A stretch of DNA of 49,006 nt from a virus: the IMG/VR virus record IMGVR_UViG_3300048778_000111, positions 1-49,006 of that record; one strand, written 5' to 3'. Below, piece by piece: positions 19,430 to 29,133 of the stretch. A program made the position numbers and the translations under genes. The stretch's first letter is position 1; every line of letters begins with the position of its first letter. The notes under the pieces are model-generated. The model worked only from the letters and a program-made list of their open reading frames with translations, ran no database searches and was not told where the DNA came from.

Positions 19430-21970
19430 ATGAATAAACTTTTCTTGCTGCTTCTCATTCCGATTCTTGCTTTTGGCCAAGCCACCACGGGGTACCACCG
19501 GGTCAACCAACTATTGGCCCGGGGAACTTCTGGCGTTACTGCGCAAATTGTGCCGAACGGCTCTATCTACGTGACCAACACGGTTACGGGAGCGACCGCA
19601 ACTATTTATTCGGACCCCGGTTTATCTAGTCAGATCACTTCGGGATTGGTTACCTCGGATAAAAACGGCAACTACGACTACTATATCCCACTTAATTACT
19701 GCGTCAATGAAACTGTTTCTGCTCCCGGTCAAGGAAGTTATACTACCGAGAATATCTGCATAAATGGAGGTGGAGGTTCGGGTACTGTTGGCTCTGGTAC
19801 TGCGGGACAAGTCCCGTATTATGCCGCAAATGGAACTACAGTCCAACCAACTAGTTCTCTTCCAAATGGAATCACCGCTACAACCCAAACCACCGGGGAC
19901 AACACCGCCGAAGTAGCTACGGATGCTTTTGTTCTTGCCAACGTTCCAGTCGTAAATTTTGCTTCTCCTCCCGTATTGGGCAGCACAACTCCGAACGTAG
20001 TCAATGGCACAAACGGAAACTTTTCAGGAACCGTCGCGGCTGGCACTACGACACCTACAACAATCGGTTCGACCGGCGTCATCTTTCCTGACGGCACTAG
20101 TCAGGCGACGGCGGCACCTTTTTCAAAGTTTACTGCCAACACCTATCTTGGGTGGGCGTTCAGTGACAATGCTGCCTCTACAACGGTCACTGCTACATCC
20201 GTCCCGTCCATAGACGGTACAACCCTAAACGGAGTGCTTGTCAGTGGCAATACTTCGACAGTTGCAACAACAATCACCGGGCCGCTCGGCACAGTTCCCG
20301 CTTTCCACTTTACAACTTCCGGACAGTATGTTGACATCACGGTGCCTTTGATGGAGACTGGGTCGCTCCAGAATCTCTGGACAAAGTATGCAGGCAATCC
20401 TGTGATTAATGGGCCGGGTTCTGAAAACATTTATGGCCAAGTAACAAGAAATCCGGCTGGTGGTTGGTACTACTATCTATCGAATGGACAAAGTGGGGCT
20501 TCAAATATTAACCGCTTTGAAAGCTCCAATCTGGTGAATTGGAGCAATCCTACCATAGCTTTAGCAAGTTTAGGAATGGGAACTACTGTCACGGCAGCGG
20601 CAGGTTCATCTACAACCACAATTAACGTGGTATCTGGAGGAGCTTCCTGTACAAGTGGGATGCTGGTATACGACCAGACAAATCCCGGATACATTCAAGC
20701 GGGTAATTATGTCGTATCCTCGACCGGAACAACCATCGTTGTTACTACAACACCCACCACTGAACCGTCTAGCGGAGACGTTATTGCGTGTGGTCCGTGG
20801 GATGCGTCGCTCCAAACAAGCAGCGTCTTCCAGCGCGTTTCGGATGGTGTTTGGATTATGTTGTACCGAGGGTCTAATAGCGCGGTAAATGCCACAAATC
20901 AACTGGGCGAGGCGACTGCGACTGACGGCATCACGTTTACCCGTATTAACAGCGGCGCCGCTCCTGGTTTATTTAATCCAGCATCTACCAACTTCGATCC
21001 TACTGCGGTGATCTACAGTCCTTCATCGGCAACATATTACTTATACACAAATGGGAAACTACAGCACGGAAACCAATACGTCTACACCACGCAAGACCAG
21101 ACATTTAGCGGAGCCATGACTGCCGCTGCTAACAGCCCTATCTTTACCGATACGGATAGTTATTGTGCATCGGTTTGGATGGAAGGAAACCTATATTATA
21201 TGATGGTTCCTTTTGATGCCGCTCCCGGCTCGGCGCTGTATGATCACGGGCTAAAACTCTGGCGCTCTACCACTCCATATTTTACAGCAGCTTCGCGGAC
21301 GTTTCTCGGTTATGCCGCTGTTAATGACCAAACCTACGATATGGCATACCTGGATACGCCTACTGTGCCGATGATGGACGTAACTAAGTCGTCACATGCG
21401 CTGGAGACAGGTTCTGTCATTACCGCCATATATACTGCGTTGAGTGGGGCGGCCAGCCAGCCCGCACTCATAAGCACAAATACTACTGCGCTGGCCGCGT
21501 TGCATCAAGTGATGGATTTGCGCACCATACTTGGCAATGAGATGGCTTTCAGCTTTTGGGTGCAGTTTGACCAGCTAAATGCTAACGATCCGGTGTGGAG
21601 TGTAGGCACCTCGCCGACAGATGGCAATGCCGCCCGCCTACTGGAGATCAAAGTTAGTGGCGCGAACAAGGTGTTGGCTTACTGGTTGGGGAATAGCTAC
21701 CAACTCTCCACAACGGCATTGAACACTGGAACTCCCTATTATATCGTGGTAACAACTGACGCGGTGAACACCTATATTTACGTCAATGGCGTGCTGTCAG
21801 GAACATTTACAGGCGTAAATAATGGGGCTTACCAGTTCAACCACCTGTACGTTGGTGCTGGATTCTCTGGAGGATCAAACTACCTGCACGGTTATGTGTG
21901 GGACTTGCGAGTTTATCCTGAAATGTTCGATGCGTCACGCGTGGCCAGCATTTACGCTGGCGGAAACTAG
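19430..21970 (+). CDS. Exported fibre/depolymerase-like protein with LamG domain (846 aa)
   Basis: Begins with a Sec signal peptide (MNKLFLLLLIPILAFG, cut before Gln). Residues about 18-110 (GYHRVNQLL...NGNYDYYIPLNYC) are shared with the 43574 protein. The middle has beta-propeller glycosidase features (YGQVTRNPAGGWYYYLSNG and repeated blades, GH43/GH32-like). The C-terminal 150 residues form a concanavalin/LamG-type domain (AFSFWVQFD, YIYVNGVL). It is probably a tail adhesin or polysaccharide depolymerase; a signal peptide on such a protein is unusual. Confidence 0.75.
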   Translation: MNKLFLLLLIPILAFGQATTGYHRVNQLLARGTSGVTAQIVPNGSIYVTNTVTGATATIYSDPGLSSQITSGLVTSDKNGNYDYYIPLNYCVNETVSAPGQGSYTTENICINGGGGSGTVGSGTAGQVPYYAANGTTVQPTSSLPNGITATTQTTGDNTAEVATDAFVLANVPVVNFASPPVLGSTTPNVVNGTNGNFSGTVAAGTTTPTTIGSTGVIFPDGTSQATAAPFSKFTANTYLGWAFSDNAASTTVTATSVPSIDGTTLNGVLVSGNTSTVATTITGPLGTVPAFHFTTSGQYVDITVPLMETGSLQNLWTKYAGNPVINGPGSENIYGQVTRNPAGGWYYYLSNGQSGASNINRFESSNLVNWSNPTIALASLGMGTTVTAAAGSSTTTINVVSGGASCTSGMLVYDQTNPGYIQAGNYVVSSTGTTIVVTTTPTTEPSSGDVIACGPWDASLQTSSVFQRVSDGVWIMLYRGSNSAVNATNQLGEATATDGITFTRINSGAAPGLFNPASTNFDPTAVIYSPSSATYYLYTNGKLQHGNQYVYTTQDQTFSGAMTAAANSPIFTDTDSYCASVWMEGNLYYMMVPFDAAPGSALYDHGLKLWRSTTPYFTAASRTFLGYAAVNDQTYDMAYLDTPTVPMMDVTKSSHALETGSVITAIYTALSGAASQPALISTNTTALAALHQVMDLRTILGNEMAFSFWVQFDQLNANDPVWSVGTSPTDGNAARLLEIKVSGANKVLAYWLGNSYQLSTTALNTGTPYYIVVTTDAVNTYIYVNGVLSGTFTGVNNGAYQFNHLYVGAGFSGGSNYLHGYVWDLRVYPEMFDASRVASIYAGGN

Positions 21971-21979
21971 GAGGACGCA

Positions 21980-23287
21980 ATGAAGACAATTACCTTTTTG
22001 TTTGCTCTGATTTTCACTATGACAGCGGCGGCTCAGAACTCATGGACCGTAGCTCCGAACGGTACTCTTACCGGCGTACCTACAGTGTACGGAACAATAA
22101 CACCTGGAGATTGCGCCGGATGGTTCTCCGTCAATCCGCCCTTGTTGTATGACGTAGGGCAAGCCTGCAACCAGGGCACGCCCGCCAATTTAACCATTAA
22201 CAATAGCAATGCGGGAGCAGCCCCCGGCGCTGTTTTCAATGGGTCTACGCCCCTAACCATTAGTGCGAACACTATTGGTGCCCAGTTGGCATCACCTCCG
22301 CCGTCTGTCACTCCAGAGTGCGCCTGCGCGATGGCGGCAGATCAAAGCATCGGGGCAAACGCGATCACGGCGGGGACTTCGACCACGATCACGGGCACGT
22401 CCCTACCTGCCGCATACGTTGCTCCGGGCCAGCTTTTCGGCATCACAGCATCAGCTACATGCACCAGCGGGAGCTTTAACGCCGGTCCATTCAAGGTACT
22501 GTCTGCCATTCCTAATCTCATCACCGTCGATCCATCCACACCTTTGGGTTGCACATGGTCGAGCGGCGGGAGCCTGTATCTGTGGTGCAGCAACCAGACG
22601 ACAGATGCGCTCAGTACTACTCTGTACTCGACCTCCAACAACTACTCCGTTCCTGCCAACACCATTGCTGCAAAGTCAACCTACGAGCTGAAGATGCAGA
22701 TTGGCGTGTATTCCAGCAGTGCTCCCCCAAGCGCATCTTATAAACTTTTTTATGGCACGACTAACATTTACACGCCACAGGGCTTTGCAACGTGGAGTGG
22801 AAGTTCAGCAGGATCTGTAGGAGAAATCAATTACAACATTGTCGCTCTCTCTCCATCCGTCCTTAGCGTATCGGAGTTTATGTCGGGGAACTTTTCCAGC
22901 GCATCCCTGGTAGCCGCAGAAAATACATATTCACCGATAACTGTCAGTTCAACGACAACGAAAAACTTACAGCCTGAGATAGGATTTATAGCCACAGGCG
23001 TGGCAACAGCAACGTATGTGAGCAGCCTCCCGCTTAGCGGGACAGGAAACGTATCACTGGGGACTTTCAATGCTGCCTGCACAGCTACGGCAACAATGGC
23101 AGTCACAAGCGGAGTGGCCGGAGCGATCACAATCACCTCGCGAGGGCAAAGCTGCACAGCCGCACCCACTACGGCCACATGCACGAGTGGCACTGCCACC
23201 TGTTCCGGTACCGTCACGCTGACCAGCACTTTAGGCGGAGCACCGGGGAATGCGGTGATCGTCTACTCGCTGAAGCCAAGGCCGTAG
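21980..23287 (+). CDS. Exported repeat-rich surface protein (435 aa)
   Basis: A signal peptide (MKTITFLFALIFTMTAAA, cut before Gln) is followed by Thr/Ser/Ala-rich beta repeats with several Cys pairs. GGAGGACGC precedes the ATG. It lies directly after the 846-aa adhesin and may be its partner. No enzymatic motif is seen. The following degenerate domain at 23367 may once have been its C-terminus. Confidence 0.65.
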   Translation: MKTITFLFALIFTMTAAAQNSWTVAPNGTLTGVPTVYGTITPGDCAGWFSVNPPLLYDVGQACNQGTPANLTINNSNAGAAPGAVFNGSTPLTISANTIGAQLASPPPSVTPECACAMAADQSIGANAITAGTSTTITGTSLPAAYVAPGQLFGITASATCTSGSFNAGPFKVLSAIPNLITVDPSTPLGCTWSSGGSLYLWCSNQTTDALSTTLYSTSNNYSVPANTIAAKSTYELKMQIGVYSSSAPPSASYKLFYGTTNIYTPQGFATWSGSSAGSVGEINYNIVALSPSVLSVSEFMSGNFSSASLVAAENTYSPITVSSTTTKNLQPEIGFIATGVATATYVSSLPLSGTGNVSLGTFNAACTATATMAVTSGVAGAITITSRGQSCTAAPTTATCTSGTATCSGTVTLTSTLGGAPGNAVIVYSLKPRP

Positions 23288-23366
23288 CTGAATACATCTG
23301 AACGGTGCCTAATCGTCAGGTGGGAGTCAGGCAACGATAATGATGGCACTGCGGTGCTTGGAATAA

Positions 23367-23852
23367 AAACATGGTGCCTCCTGCACCGGCGCGACTCAGG
23401 CGACGGGTGCGGTGACCGTGGCATCAACGCAAACGCTCTATGCGATCGCAACCGAGTCCGGATACACCAACTCGACAGTTGGCTCCGCCGCGTACACCAT
23501 CACCACCACGCCTCCAACCGCCGCAACTCCCACGTTCAGTCCCGTGGCAGGTACGTACACCGTAGCTCAGTCAGTAGCCCTCGCCAGCAGCACCAGCGGC
23601 GCGGCGATTTACTACACTACAAATGGCACCAATCCCACGACCTCTTCGACTCTCTATGCTGCGCCGTTCTCGATTGTGACGACCACGACCGTCAAGGCGC
23701 TGGCAGTGAAATCCGGATACACCAACAGTGCGGTTAGCTCGGCGCTGTACACGATCACCACACCTTCCAGTTCCTGCACCATCACAGTAGGCACTACAGG
23801 AAAAATCACGATAAGTGGGACTGGGTCGGTTACTATCACGGGGTGCAGTTAG
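23367..23852 (+). pseudogene. Remnant of chitobiase-C-terminal-type (CHB_HEX_C) domains
   Basis: The open frame has no ATG near its start. It encodes the end of one domain copy (TQTLYAIATESGYTNS) and one full copy (PTFSPVAGTYTVAQSVAL then AIYYTTNGTNPTTSS and VKALAVKSGYTNS), typical of carbohydrate-associated beta domains. The 5' half of the first copy is missing, so it is probably a truncated C-terminus of the preceding gene. A GTG at 23412 could still start translation. Confidence 0.6.
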
Positions 23853-23890
23853 GGATTTGTACGCCCGGCGAGGCTCCAGGGAGGCGAGAA

Positions 23891-24118
23891 ATGATTGTAC
23901 CAGCGGCGATGATGATCGAAGCGGCGATTGACCAATTGCAATCGCCTACAGCTTTCAGCGCGGAGGCGTGGGTTTTGCCGGATCAGCGGAAAGAGCTGCA
24001 TTCCGCCGTACCTAATGCCTCCGAGGACTTCAAGTCCGGCTATGAGTTGGGAGTTCAGACAGCCCGTGTGTTGCTTTCCGGACTGCCAGCGGCGGTACTC
24101 AATAAGGTTTCAATCTAA
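23891..24118 (+). CDS. Hypothetical helical protein (75 aa)
   Basis: ATG 23891 follows GGGAGGCGAGAA. Two amphipathic helices (about 5-20 and 43-70). It sits just upstream of the portal, where small adaptor or regulator genes are common. Unknown. Confidence 0.6.
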   Translation: MIVPAAMMIEAAIDQLQSPTAFSAEAWVLPDQRKELHSAVPNASEDFKSGYELGVQTARVLLSGLPAAVLNKVSI

Positions 24119-24126
24119 GGGGTCGC

Positions 24127-24246
24127 ATGGCAATCATCGGCGCATTGAACGGTATCAATATCGTTACGAGAAATCGGAAAACGACTAGGTCTGATCACCA
24201 CACTGTTTCTAACAAAATAAAGGCCCTTGGCCTAACGAGAGAATAA
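24127..24246 (+). CDS. Tiny basic protein before the portal (39 aa)
   Basis: MAIIGALNGINIVTRNRK followed by a Lys/Arg-rich region; stop TAA then ATG of the portal directly. AAGGGGTCGC lies upstream. Translational coupling to the portal gene is likely. Confidence 0.5.
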   Translation: MAIIGALNGINIVTRNRKTTRSDHHTVSNKIKALGLTRE

Positions 24247-26325
24247 ATGAGCCAGCTTCCAGAACCAGTCCGCGACCCGCACCAGGACATAACAAAAGAC
24301 GAAGCGTTAGAGTTTCTGCATACCGGGACTTTCGGAGACCCCGCGTCTCTTGCTCTCGTAGTCCAAGATACGGAGAGGGCAGAATCCGATGAGCAGAGAA
24401 AAAGCTGGATAATGGCCTGGGTTTCTTCCCGAGACCTCTATACTTCGATTTATGCCCCGAACTTCTGGCCGGGTACCTCAATTGAAGCTTCTTCGGTAAA
24501 TTTCTTCACGGTGGCTACGGCGGTCAACGGCATCAACCCCCAGCTTTTGGCCGGATTGTTCTACGAAAATCCCCCTTTTATGGTTCAAGAACGGAGCGGA
24601 ACCTCAGCGCAGTGTGCGCGCGCCGTGTCGGCCCTTCTCGGCTATCAACTGGAAGACATCAACTTCCGAGAAGAACTCCGTCTTGGTTTGATGAACTGTC
24701 TACTGTTCGGAACAGCCATTTTCGCCGAAGGGTGGGAAAAATACACCAAGACTCGAAAGATCGTCAAGCGGAAGAATCCAGTTGTCAAAATTCCAAGCAC
24801 TATTCCCGGCGCTCCTGAGACCTCAATATCTGATGACGAACTCGAAGTAGAAGAGATCGAAGAAGTAATCGACAGACCTACTTTTGAGCACATAGTCAAT
24901 CTTCGGGAAATTCTGGTGGACCCAGGTCTCGAAGTCCCAGACATCCGCAAAGCTAAATATATTGTCCGCCGCCGGTATATGACCTGGGACGATATTGACA
25001 AGCTGCGCGACCGTGAAGGCTACGATATTCCATCTCGCGAGAAGATGCTTGAGTTGTTTCTCCCCCCGAAGGAACCCGTCGAATCCAATCCCCAGCAAGA
25101 AGGCGGACGCAATCCTTTGTGGGACGCGCGCGCGGAATCTCCGTGGGAAGCTACCACGGTCGATCCTTTCCAGCAACCTCTGGAAGTCCTCGAACGGTGG
25201 GACAACAAAACCCTAATCGTAGTGATCCAGAAAAAGGTGGTCATCTACAACGGACAGAACGCCTACGGTAAAATCCCGTTCCTGAGTATCGGTTGGTGGG
25301 ACCAGCCCGGAGCTTTCTGGTCTATCGGTCTTGGTCGGCTGATCGGCACAGAACAGCGTGTCCAAGCCGGTATTACAAACCTGATGATGAACATCGCGAA
25401 CCTGAAGTTGAACGCTCCTATGGTTCGTGTAAAAGGAAAGTCGGTCCCGACACAAAGCATCCGCATCGGCCCCAACAAAATGATCGAAGTGGACGCCCAA
25501 GGCGATCTACAACCTCTGAAGTTCGGAGATCCAGTACAAGAAGCCAACCAGCTCTTTGCCATGTCTCAGCAGAGGGTGGATTCTGTGTCGGGCGCTAACC
25601 CAATTACCTCTCAGGGAAATGCTGGGTCGGCTGGGCACTCTAACCTCGCCCGATCCTCCGCCGGAGCTTCACTACTCGGACAGGGCGCGTCAAATATCAT
25701 CTCCGATTGTATCGATAAACTGGCTAATCAGGTGCTGGTGCCTTATTTGTATGACGTTTCTGAAATGAACCAGATGATGTTGCCCTATTCGCAGTTGGAA
25801 TTTATCCTTTCGGATGAACTAAAACACGAGTACGTGCAAAATGGGGGCGATCTTGTTTCGGTCCTCAATGCCAAGGTGAAGTTCGCCGTATTGGCCGGGA
25901 GCAAAATGACTACGAGGAGAAACATGTCACAGGGTCTTCCTCTCCTAAGTCAATTCTTGGCCAATCCCTCCGTGGTGGAACAGCTAGCTATGGAAGGTAA
26001 AAAGATAGACGTAAACGAAATCTGTAGGATGTGGTTCGAAGCCTCTGAGTTCCGTAACCAGAACGATGTAATCGTCGATATGACCCCAGAAGACCTACAA
26101 CGCCAACAGCAGAAGAGTCAAAGTGGGGCAATGCAAGTCAAGTTCCAGCAGCAACAGGCTCTGTTGGCGCAGAAGGCACAACTACAAGCCGAACAAGCAG
26201 ACAGCGAAAATATTGCCCGGAGCGCGCGTGACGTGCTGCGCGAATCATTCAAACGAGCCGTTGAGCCAGATGTATTAACAGGCCAGCCAAACACAGGTAG
26301 TTCCGGATTCGGCGGGAATCTATAA
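24247..26325 (+). CDS. Portal protein (692 aa)
   Basis: Forms the dodecameric ring at the packaging vertex through which DNA enters and leaves. The sequence has the usual portal layout: an N-terminal helical region with NFFTVATAVNGINPQLLAGLFYENPPF, a central wing, a stem region (LSIGWWDQPGAFWSIGLGRLIGTEQRVQAGITNLMMN) and a long Gln-rich C-terminal helix (about 605-660). Its size fits podovirus-like portals. It is followed by an inserted HNH gene, then the scaffold and capsid genes. Confidence 0.85.
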   Translation: MSQLPEPVRDPHQDITKDEALEFLHTGTFGDPASLALVVQDTERAESDEQRKSWIMAWVSSRDLYTSIYAPNFWPGTSIEASSVNFFTVATAVNGINPQLLAGLFYENPPFMVQERSGTSAQCARAVSALLGYQLEDINFREELRLGLMNCLLFGTAIFAEGWEKYTKTRKIVKRKNPVVKIPSTIPGAPETSISDDELEVEEIEEVIDRPTFEHIVNLREILVDPGLEVPDIRKAKYIVRRRYMTWDDIDKLRDREGYDIPSREKMLELFLPPKEPVESNPQQEGGRNPLWDARAESPWEATTVDPFQQPLEVLERWDNKTLIVVIQKKVVIYNGQNAYGKIPFLSIGWWDQPGAFWSIGLGRLIGTEQRVQAGITNLMMNIANLKLNAPMVRVKGKSVPTQSIRIGPNKMIEVDAQGDLQPLKFGDPVQEANQLFAMSQQRVDSVSGANPITSQGNAGSAGHSNLARSSAGASLLGQGASNIISDCIDKLANQVLVPYLYDVSEMNQMMLPYSQLEFILSDELKHEYVQNGGDLVSVLNAKVKFAVLAGSKMTTRRNMSQGLPLLSQFLANPSVVEQLAMEGKKIDVNEICRMWFEASEFRNQNDVIVDMTPEDLQRQQQKSQSGAMQVKFQQQQALLAQKAQLQAEQADSENIARSARDVLRESFKRAVEPDVLTGQPNTGSSGFGGNL

Positions 26326-26333
26326 GAAAACAG

Positions 26334-26362
26334 TTGACTTTTTGTAAAGGATGTGGTATACT
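26334..26362 (+). promoter_or_regulatory. Promoter of the 26446 HNH gene
   Basis: TTGACT, 17-bp spacer ending ATGTGG, TATACT, then a perfect palindrome TTAGTTCGAACTAA shortly after. Confidence 0.78.
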
Positions 26363-26384
26363 ATCTTTAGTTCGAACTAACGGC

Positions 26385-26445
26385 AGAGGGGTCGGTGCCT
26401 GAATCATCGTCCCCAAAGCCCTACCTCATATTCAGGATGAGCCAA
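26385..26445 (+). promoter_or_regulatory. Leader hairpins before an HNH gene (copy 1)
   Basis: A GGGG/CCCC hairpin followed by CCCAAA and a CTCAT/ATGAG hairpin that overlaps the AGGATGAG binding site. The same order of elements precedes the HNH gene at 34934. Confidence 0.5.
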
Positions 26446-27489
26446 ATGACAGAAGAAGCCATGATGAAACGCTGCTCTAAGTGCGGCGAAGTTAAACCGT
26501 TAACAGAGTTTTACAAAGACTTAAGCAAGAAAGATGGGTTTCGAAACGACTGTAAATCCTGCTTTTCCCGGAGAAGAAGAGAGTACTACGCGGAGAACAA
26601 AGAAGAAATACTCGCTAAAAATCGAGAATATAATCTAAAAAATAGAGACTCTATTCGCAAAGCAGAAAAAGCGTATAACGAAACCCACTCAGAAGAAATA
26701 AAGCAATATCGTCGATCTCGTCACGTCATAAACCGAGATAAAAATATTGCGAGAAGTAAAGATTTTTACGAGGAAAATAAGCCTCGCATTCTAGAAGAAC
26801 AGAAAGATAAGCGACGGAAGAGACCCTCGTACTCTATTTTTTATGCCGCTAAAAACCGCGCCAAAGAGAATAATATACCCTTTTCTTTGGTGGAGGAAGA
26901 TGTGGTCATTCCCCGCTTGTGCCCTATTCTGGGGATACCGTTAGAACGGGGGACCGGAGTTCATCACGATGAATCTCCAAGTTTGGATAGAATTGTTCCT
27001 GAGTTGGGATACATTCGGGAAAATGTCGCAGTAATAAGCTACCGGGCGAATACTTTAAAGACTGACGGGACGGCTAAAGAACACCGGCTGATTGCCAACT
27101 GGATCGAAGGTATTTCTTCTTTTGTATTTGAGACAACTCCGGCTGTTAAAAAGCATTTGTACCGGCTTACCGCTAGCGCGAAAGGGCGGGCAAAGAGAGG
27201 TGGATTTCCGTTCTCTATCACAAAAGAGGATTTTCTCATTCCCAGTATTTGTCCCATTCTCGGAATACCTATCAGGCCCGGTCTTGGAAAGATGCAAGAC
27301 AGTTCGCCGACTCTAGACAAGATCATCCCCGAACTCGGATACGTTCCCGGAAATGTTGCGGTAATCAGTTGGCGAGCAAACAGAATCAAGAACGTGGGCA
27401 CCGCCGCCGAACACCGCCAAATAGCCGATTGGATAGACACCCAACTAAACCGTCCAGATAATGGACAAACCCCCGAGGCATCGGATTGA
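26446..27489 (+). CDS. Homing endonuclease with two HNH-like domains in tandem (347 aa)
   Basis: An N-terminal zinc ribbon (CSKCGEVKPLTEFYKD, CKSC) and a basic helical linker lead into two similar nuclease modules, each with CPILGIP, (S/T)LD(R/K)I(V/I)PELGY and NVAVIS(Y/W)RAN. The 34934 protein has one such module. Start could be 26437, 26446 or 26461. It has its own promoter and leader and separates portal from the next structural genes, as free-standing homing genes do. A palindrome copy is in its last codons. Confidence 0.85.
   Translation: MTEEAMMKRCSKCGEVKPLTEFYKDLSKKDGFRNDCKSCFSRRRREYYAENKEEILAKNREYNLKNRDSIRKAEKAYNETHSEEIKQYRRSRHVINRDKNIARSKDFYEENKPRILEEQKDKRRKRPSYSIFYAAKNRAKENNIPFSLVEEDVVIPRLCPILGIPLERGTGVHHDESPSLDRIVPELGYIRENVAVISYRANTLKTDGTAKEHRLIANWIEGISSFVFETTPAVKKHLYRLTASAKGRAKRGGFPFSITKEDFLIPSICPILGIPIRPGLGKMQDSSPTLDKIIPELGYVPGNVAVISWRANRIKNVGTAAEHRQIADWIDTQLNRPDNGQTPEASD
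27452..27466. repeat. Dispersed palindrome in the HNH C-terminus
   Basis: GTCCAGATAATGGAC, read in frame as (R)PDNG(Q). Confidence 0.9.
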
Positions 27490-27502
27490 TGCAGGAGACA
27501 CG

Positions 27503-28246
27503 ATGGCCCAAAAGTTAGAAGATTTGTTACAGCCTCTTCTTTCCGCACTAGAGGATTTTCTGAAAGAATTCAAGAGAAAAGCGCAGGCGCTCCTGGAAGA
27601 AGAAACTCGTGAATCTACGTTTAGAAAACTAGCGAAAGAATTACGAGAAAGACAAGAGCGTTACAAGAAAGACGAGCAAGACAACTGCCCCCACGTTGCT
27701 GGCTGTAATCCTCTAAGCGAAATGCAAGATACCTTTGGAAGGACGAGCATCGTCTGGCACACTTTGGATACGGGTGCGGCTGTTGGAATCTGTACTGTCT
27801 GCCAAAGAATTTTCCTCCCGGAAGACAAAGATTACGCGGAATGGCGCGCAAAGCCTTCGTTTAATAGATGGTCTTCTGCGGGCACAAGATTCTGGCCGGA
27901 CGGGAGAATAACGCAATTTCCCACATCCCAAAACTCGGAAGAAGAGTTCACCCCCTCCTATACACAAGAAGAACTTTACCAAAAGGTAGAGGACGAAAGA
28001 AAGTCTATCGGGGGCTACGCGTACCCGGCGGAAGGTCTGGACGCTCTCTCAGACGACCAGATCAATAAACTTTTTGTGGGCGTTCGGGAATACCGCAAAG
28101 CCCTCAAGAACCCTGAGAAAGCGTTAGAGAAAATCTTTTCTGGGCCGGAGTGGAGTGTGAGAACCGACATCATCCCTCCGGAAAAACTAGAGGAAGAAAA
28201 CGAGCCAGAGTACGACTACGACGATTGGAGGGATGACGACTACTAA
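27503..28246 (+). CDS. Zinc-finger-like structural-region protein (247 aa)
   Basis: A coiled-coil N-terminus (residues 5-60) is followed by NCPHVAG, SIVWHTLD, VGICTVCQRIFLPED, YAEWRAKPSFN and SSAGTRFW. The 41820 protein carries the same series, so the two are paralogues with a shared Cys/His metal site. The acidic tail is rich in Asp and Tyr. CAGGAGACACG before ATG 27503 decides the start. Position between portal and scaffold suggests a head-assembly role; not proven. Confidence 0.65.
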   Translation: MAQKLEDLLQPLLSALEDFLKEFKRKAQALLEEETRESTFRKLAKELRERQERYKKDEQDNCPHVAGCNPLSEMQDTFGRTSIVWHTLDTGAAVGICTVCQRIFLPEDKDYAEWRAKPSFNRWSSAGTRFWPDGRITQFPTSQNSEEEFTPSYTQEELYQKVEDERKSIGGYAYPAEGLDALSDDQINKLFVGVREYRKALKNPEKALEKIFSGPEWSVRTDIIPPEKLEEENEPEYDYDDWRDDDY

Positions 28247-28455
28247 TGACTCAACCAAATTTTAGTACTAAAGACAACGCTATCCCCGCCACCGATTATG
28301 ATCGAATGTCGGACGCCGAGATTCAGAACCTAATCAACCAAGCCCACCAAGTCAAAACAGGACGTATGGGCCGAGTATCCGCCGCACCTCCTCCCCCTCA
28401 AAAAGGGTATGTAGACATCGACGGGCTTATTAAGCGGTACGGAGGGCAGTCGTGA
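28246..28455 (+). CDS. Hypothetical protein (69 aa)
   Basis: Soluble, helical N-terminus and a PPPP stretch before YVDIDGLIKRYGG. Its start overlaps the previous stop by one base (TAATG) and its stop overlaps the next GTG. Small head-region gene of unknown function. Confidence 0.6.
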   Translation: MTQPNFSTKDNAIPATDYDRMSDAEIQNLINQAHQVKTGRMGRVSAAPPPPQKGYVDIDGLIKRYGGQS

Positions 28456-28793
28456 CCGACATTATCTACCCCGATGAACTAGAAGGCAAGATTGATGTGT
28501 ACGAACGGGGACGGATTCTACGAACAGTACCAGACCAAGCCTGGGAGATCATCTTTGATACTGTCCACAGCTACGTAGATGGTACTGACCAAGCGCATCG
28601 ATCTCTTCCGCCGGGAGACCCCGCAGTAGTAGCCTCCCATGCCGGACTTTCTGTCCTGAGTCAATTCGAGACTTTCTTCAAGCAGGACCTCGAAAATGCA
28701 ATGGAATTCGCACTACACCCAGATACGGAGTTCACGGCGTACTTAAGTGGGTTCCGAGATAAACTTGATGTTTTGAAACAGCAGGAGGCGTAG
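28452..28793 (+). CDS. Hypothetical acidic helical protein (113 aa)
   Basis: GTG start with GGAGGGCAGTC upstream, overlapping the previous gene. Mainly helical and acidic (FETFFKQDLENAMEFALHPD). It ends GCGTAGTG, sharing a base with the next start. Unknown function in the portal-scaffold block. Confidence 0.6.
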   Translation: MTDIIYPDELEGKIDVYERGRILRTVPDQAWEIIFDTVHSYVDGTDQAHRSLPPGDPAVVASHAGLSVLSQFETFFKQDLENAMEFALHPDTEFTAYLSGFRDKLDVLKQQEA

Positions 28794-29035
28794 TGGACGA
28801 GAATCTCGTAGGACAAGCAAGCACATATACACAACTTTCGTGCGGAGGGGAACCTAATCAGCAGACGCAACACGTTTGCCCCAATTGTGGGTATTGCCCA
28901 TGTTGTGGTAGAAAGAACCCACTATCCTCTCCGTATATTCAGCCTTGGCCCGGATACCCGCAGCCGTACGTTGGTGATTGGTCCTGGGCCACCGGCCAAG
29001 CTTGGATAACTCGTACTTCCACAAACATTGGCTGA
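28793..29035 (+). CDS. Zinc-ribbon protein with aromatic tail (80 aa)
   Basis: CPNCGYCPCCGRK (residues 29-41) provides four closely spaced Cys, and the rest is Pro/Trp/Tyr-rich (PWPGYPQPYVGDWSWATG). GTG start overlapping the previous stop. A small metal-binding protein of unknown role. Confidence 0.6.
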   Translation: MDENLVGQASTYTQLSCGGEPNQQTQHVCPNCGYCPCCGRKNPLSSPYIQPWPGYPQPYVGDWSWATGQAWITRTSTNIG

Positions 29036-29037
29036 AA

Positions 29038-29052
29038 GTCCGAATAATGGAC
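29038..29052. repeat. Dispersed palindrome (GTCCGAATAATGGAC)
   Basis: Directly after the zinc-ribbon gene, upstream of the scaffold gene. Confidence 0.88.
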
Positions 29053-29133
29053 AATTCCACTAAGAAATAACGTATACTTTTTCCTTAAACACCTACCCGT
29101 TGATATTGGATTATATCAAGAGGAATGAACAAC

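Noticed and set aside
21980-23852. Diversity-generating retroelement target
   Set aside because: No reverse transcriptase or template/variable repeat pair is visible in the window.
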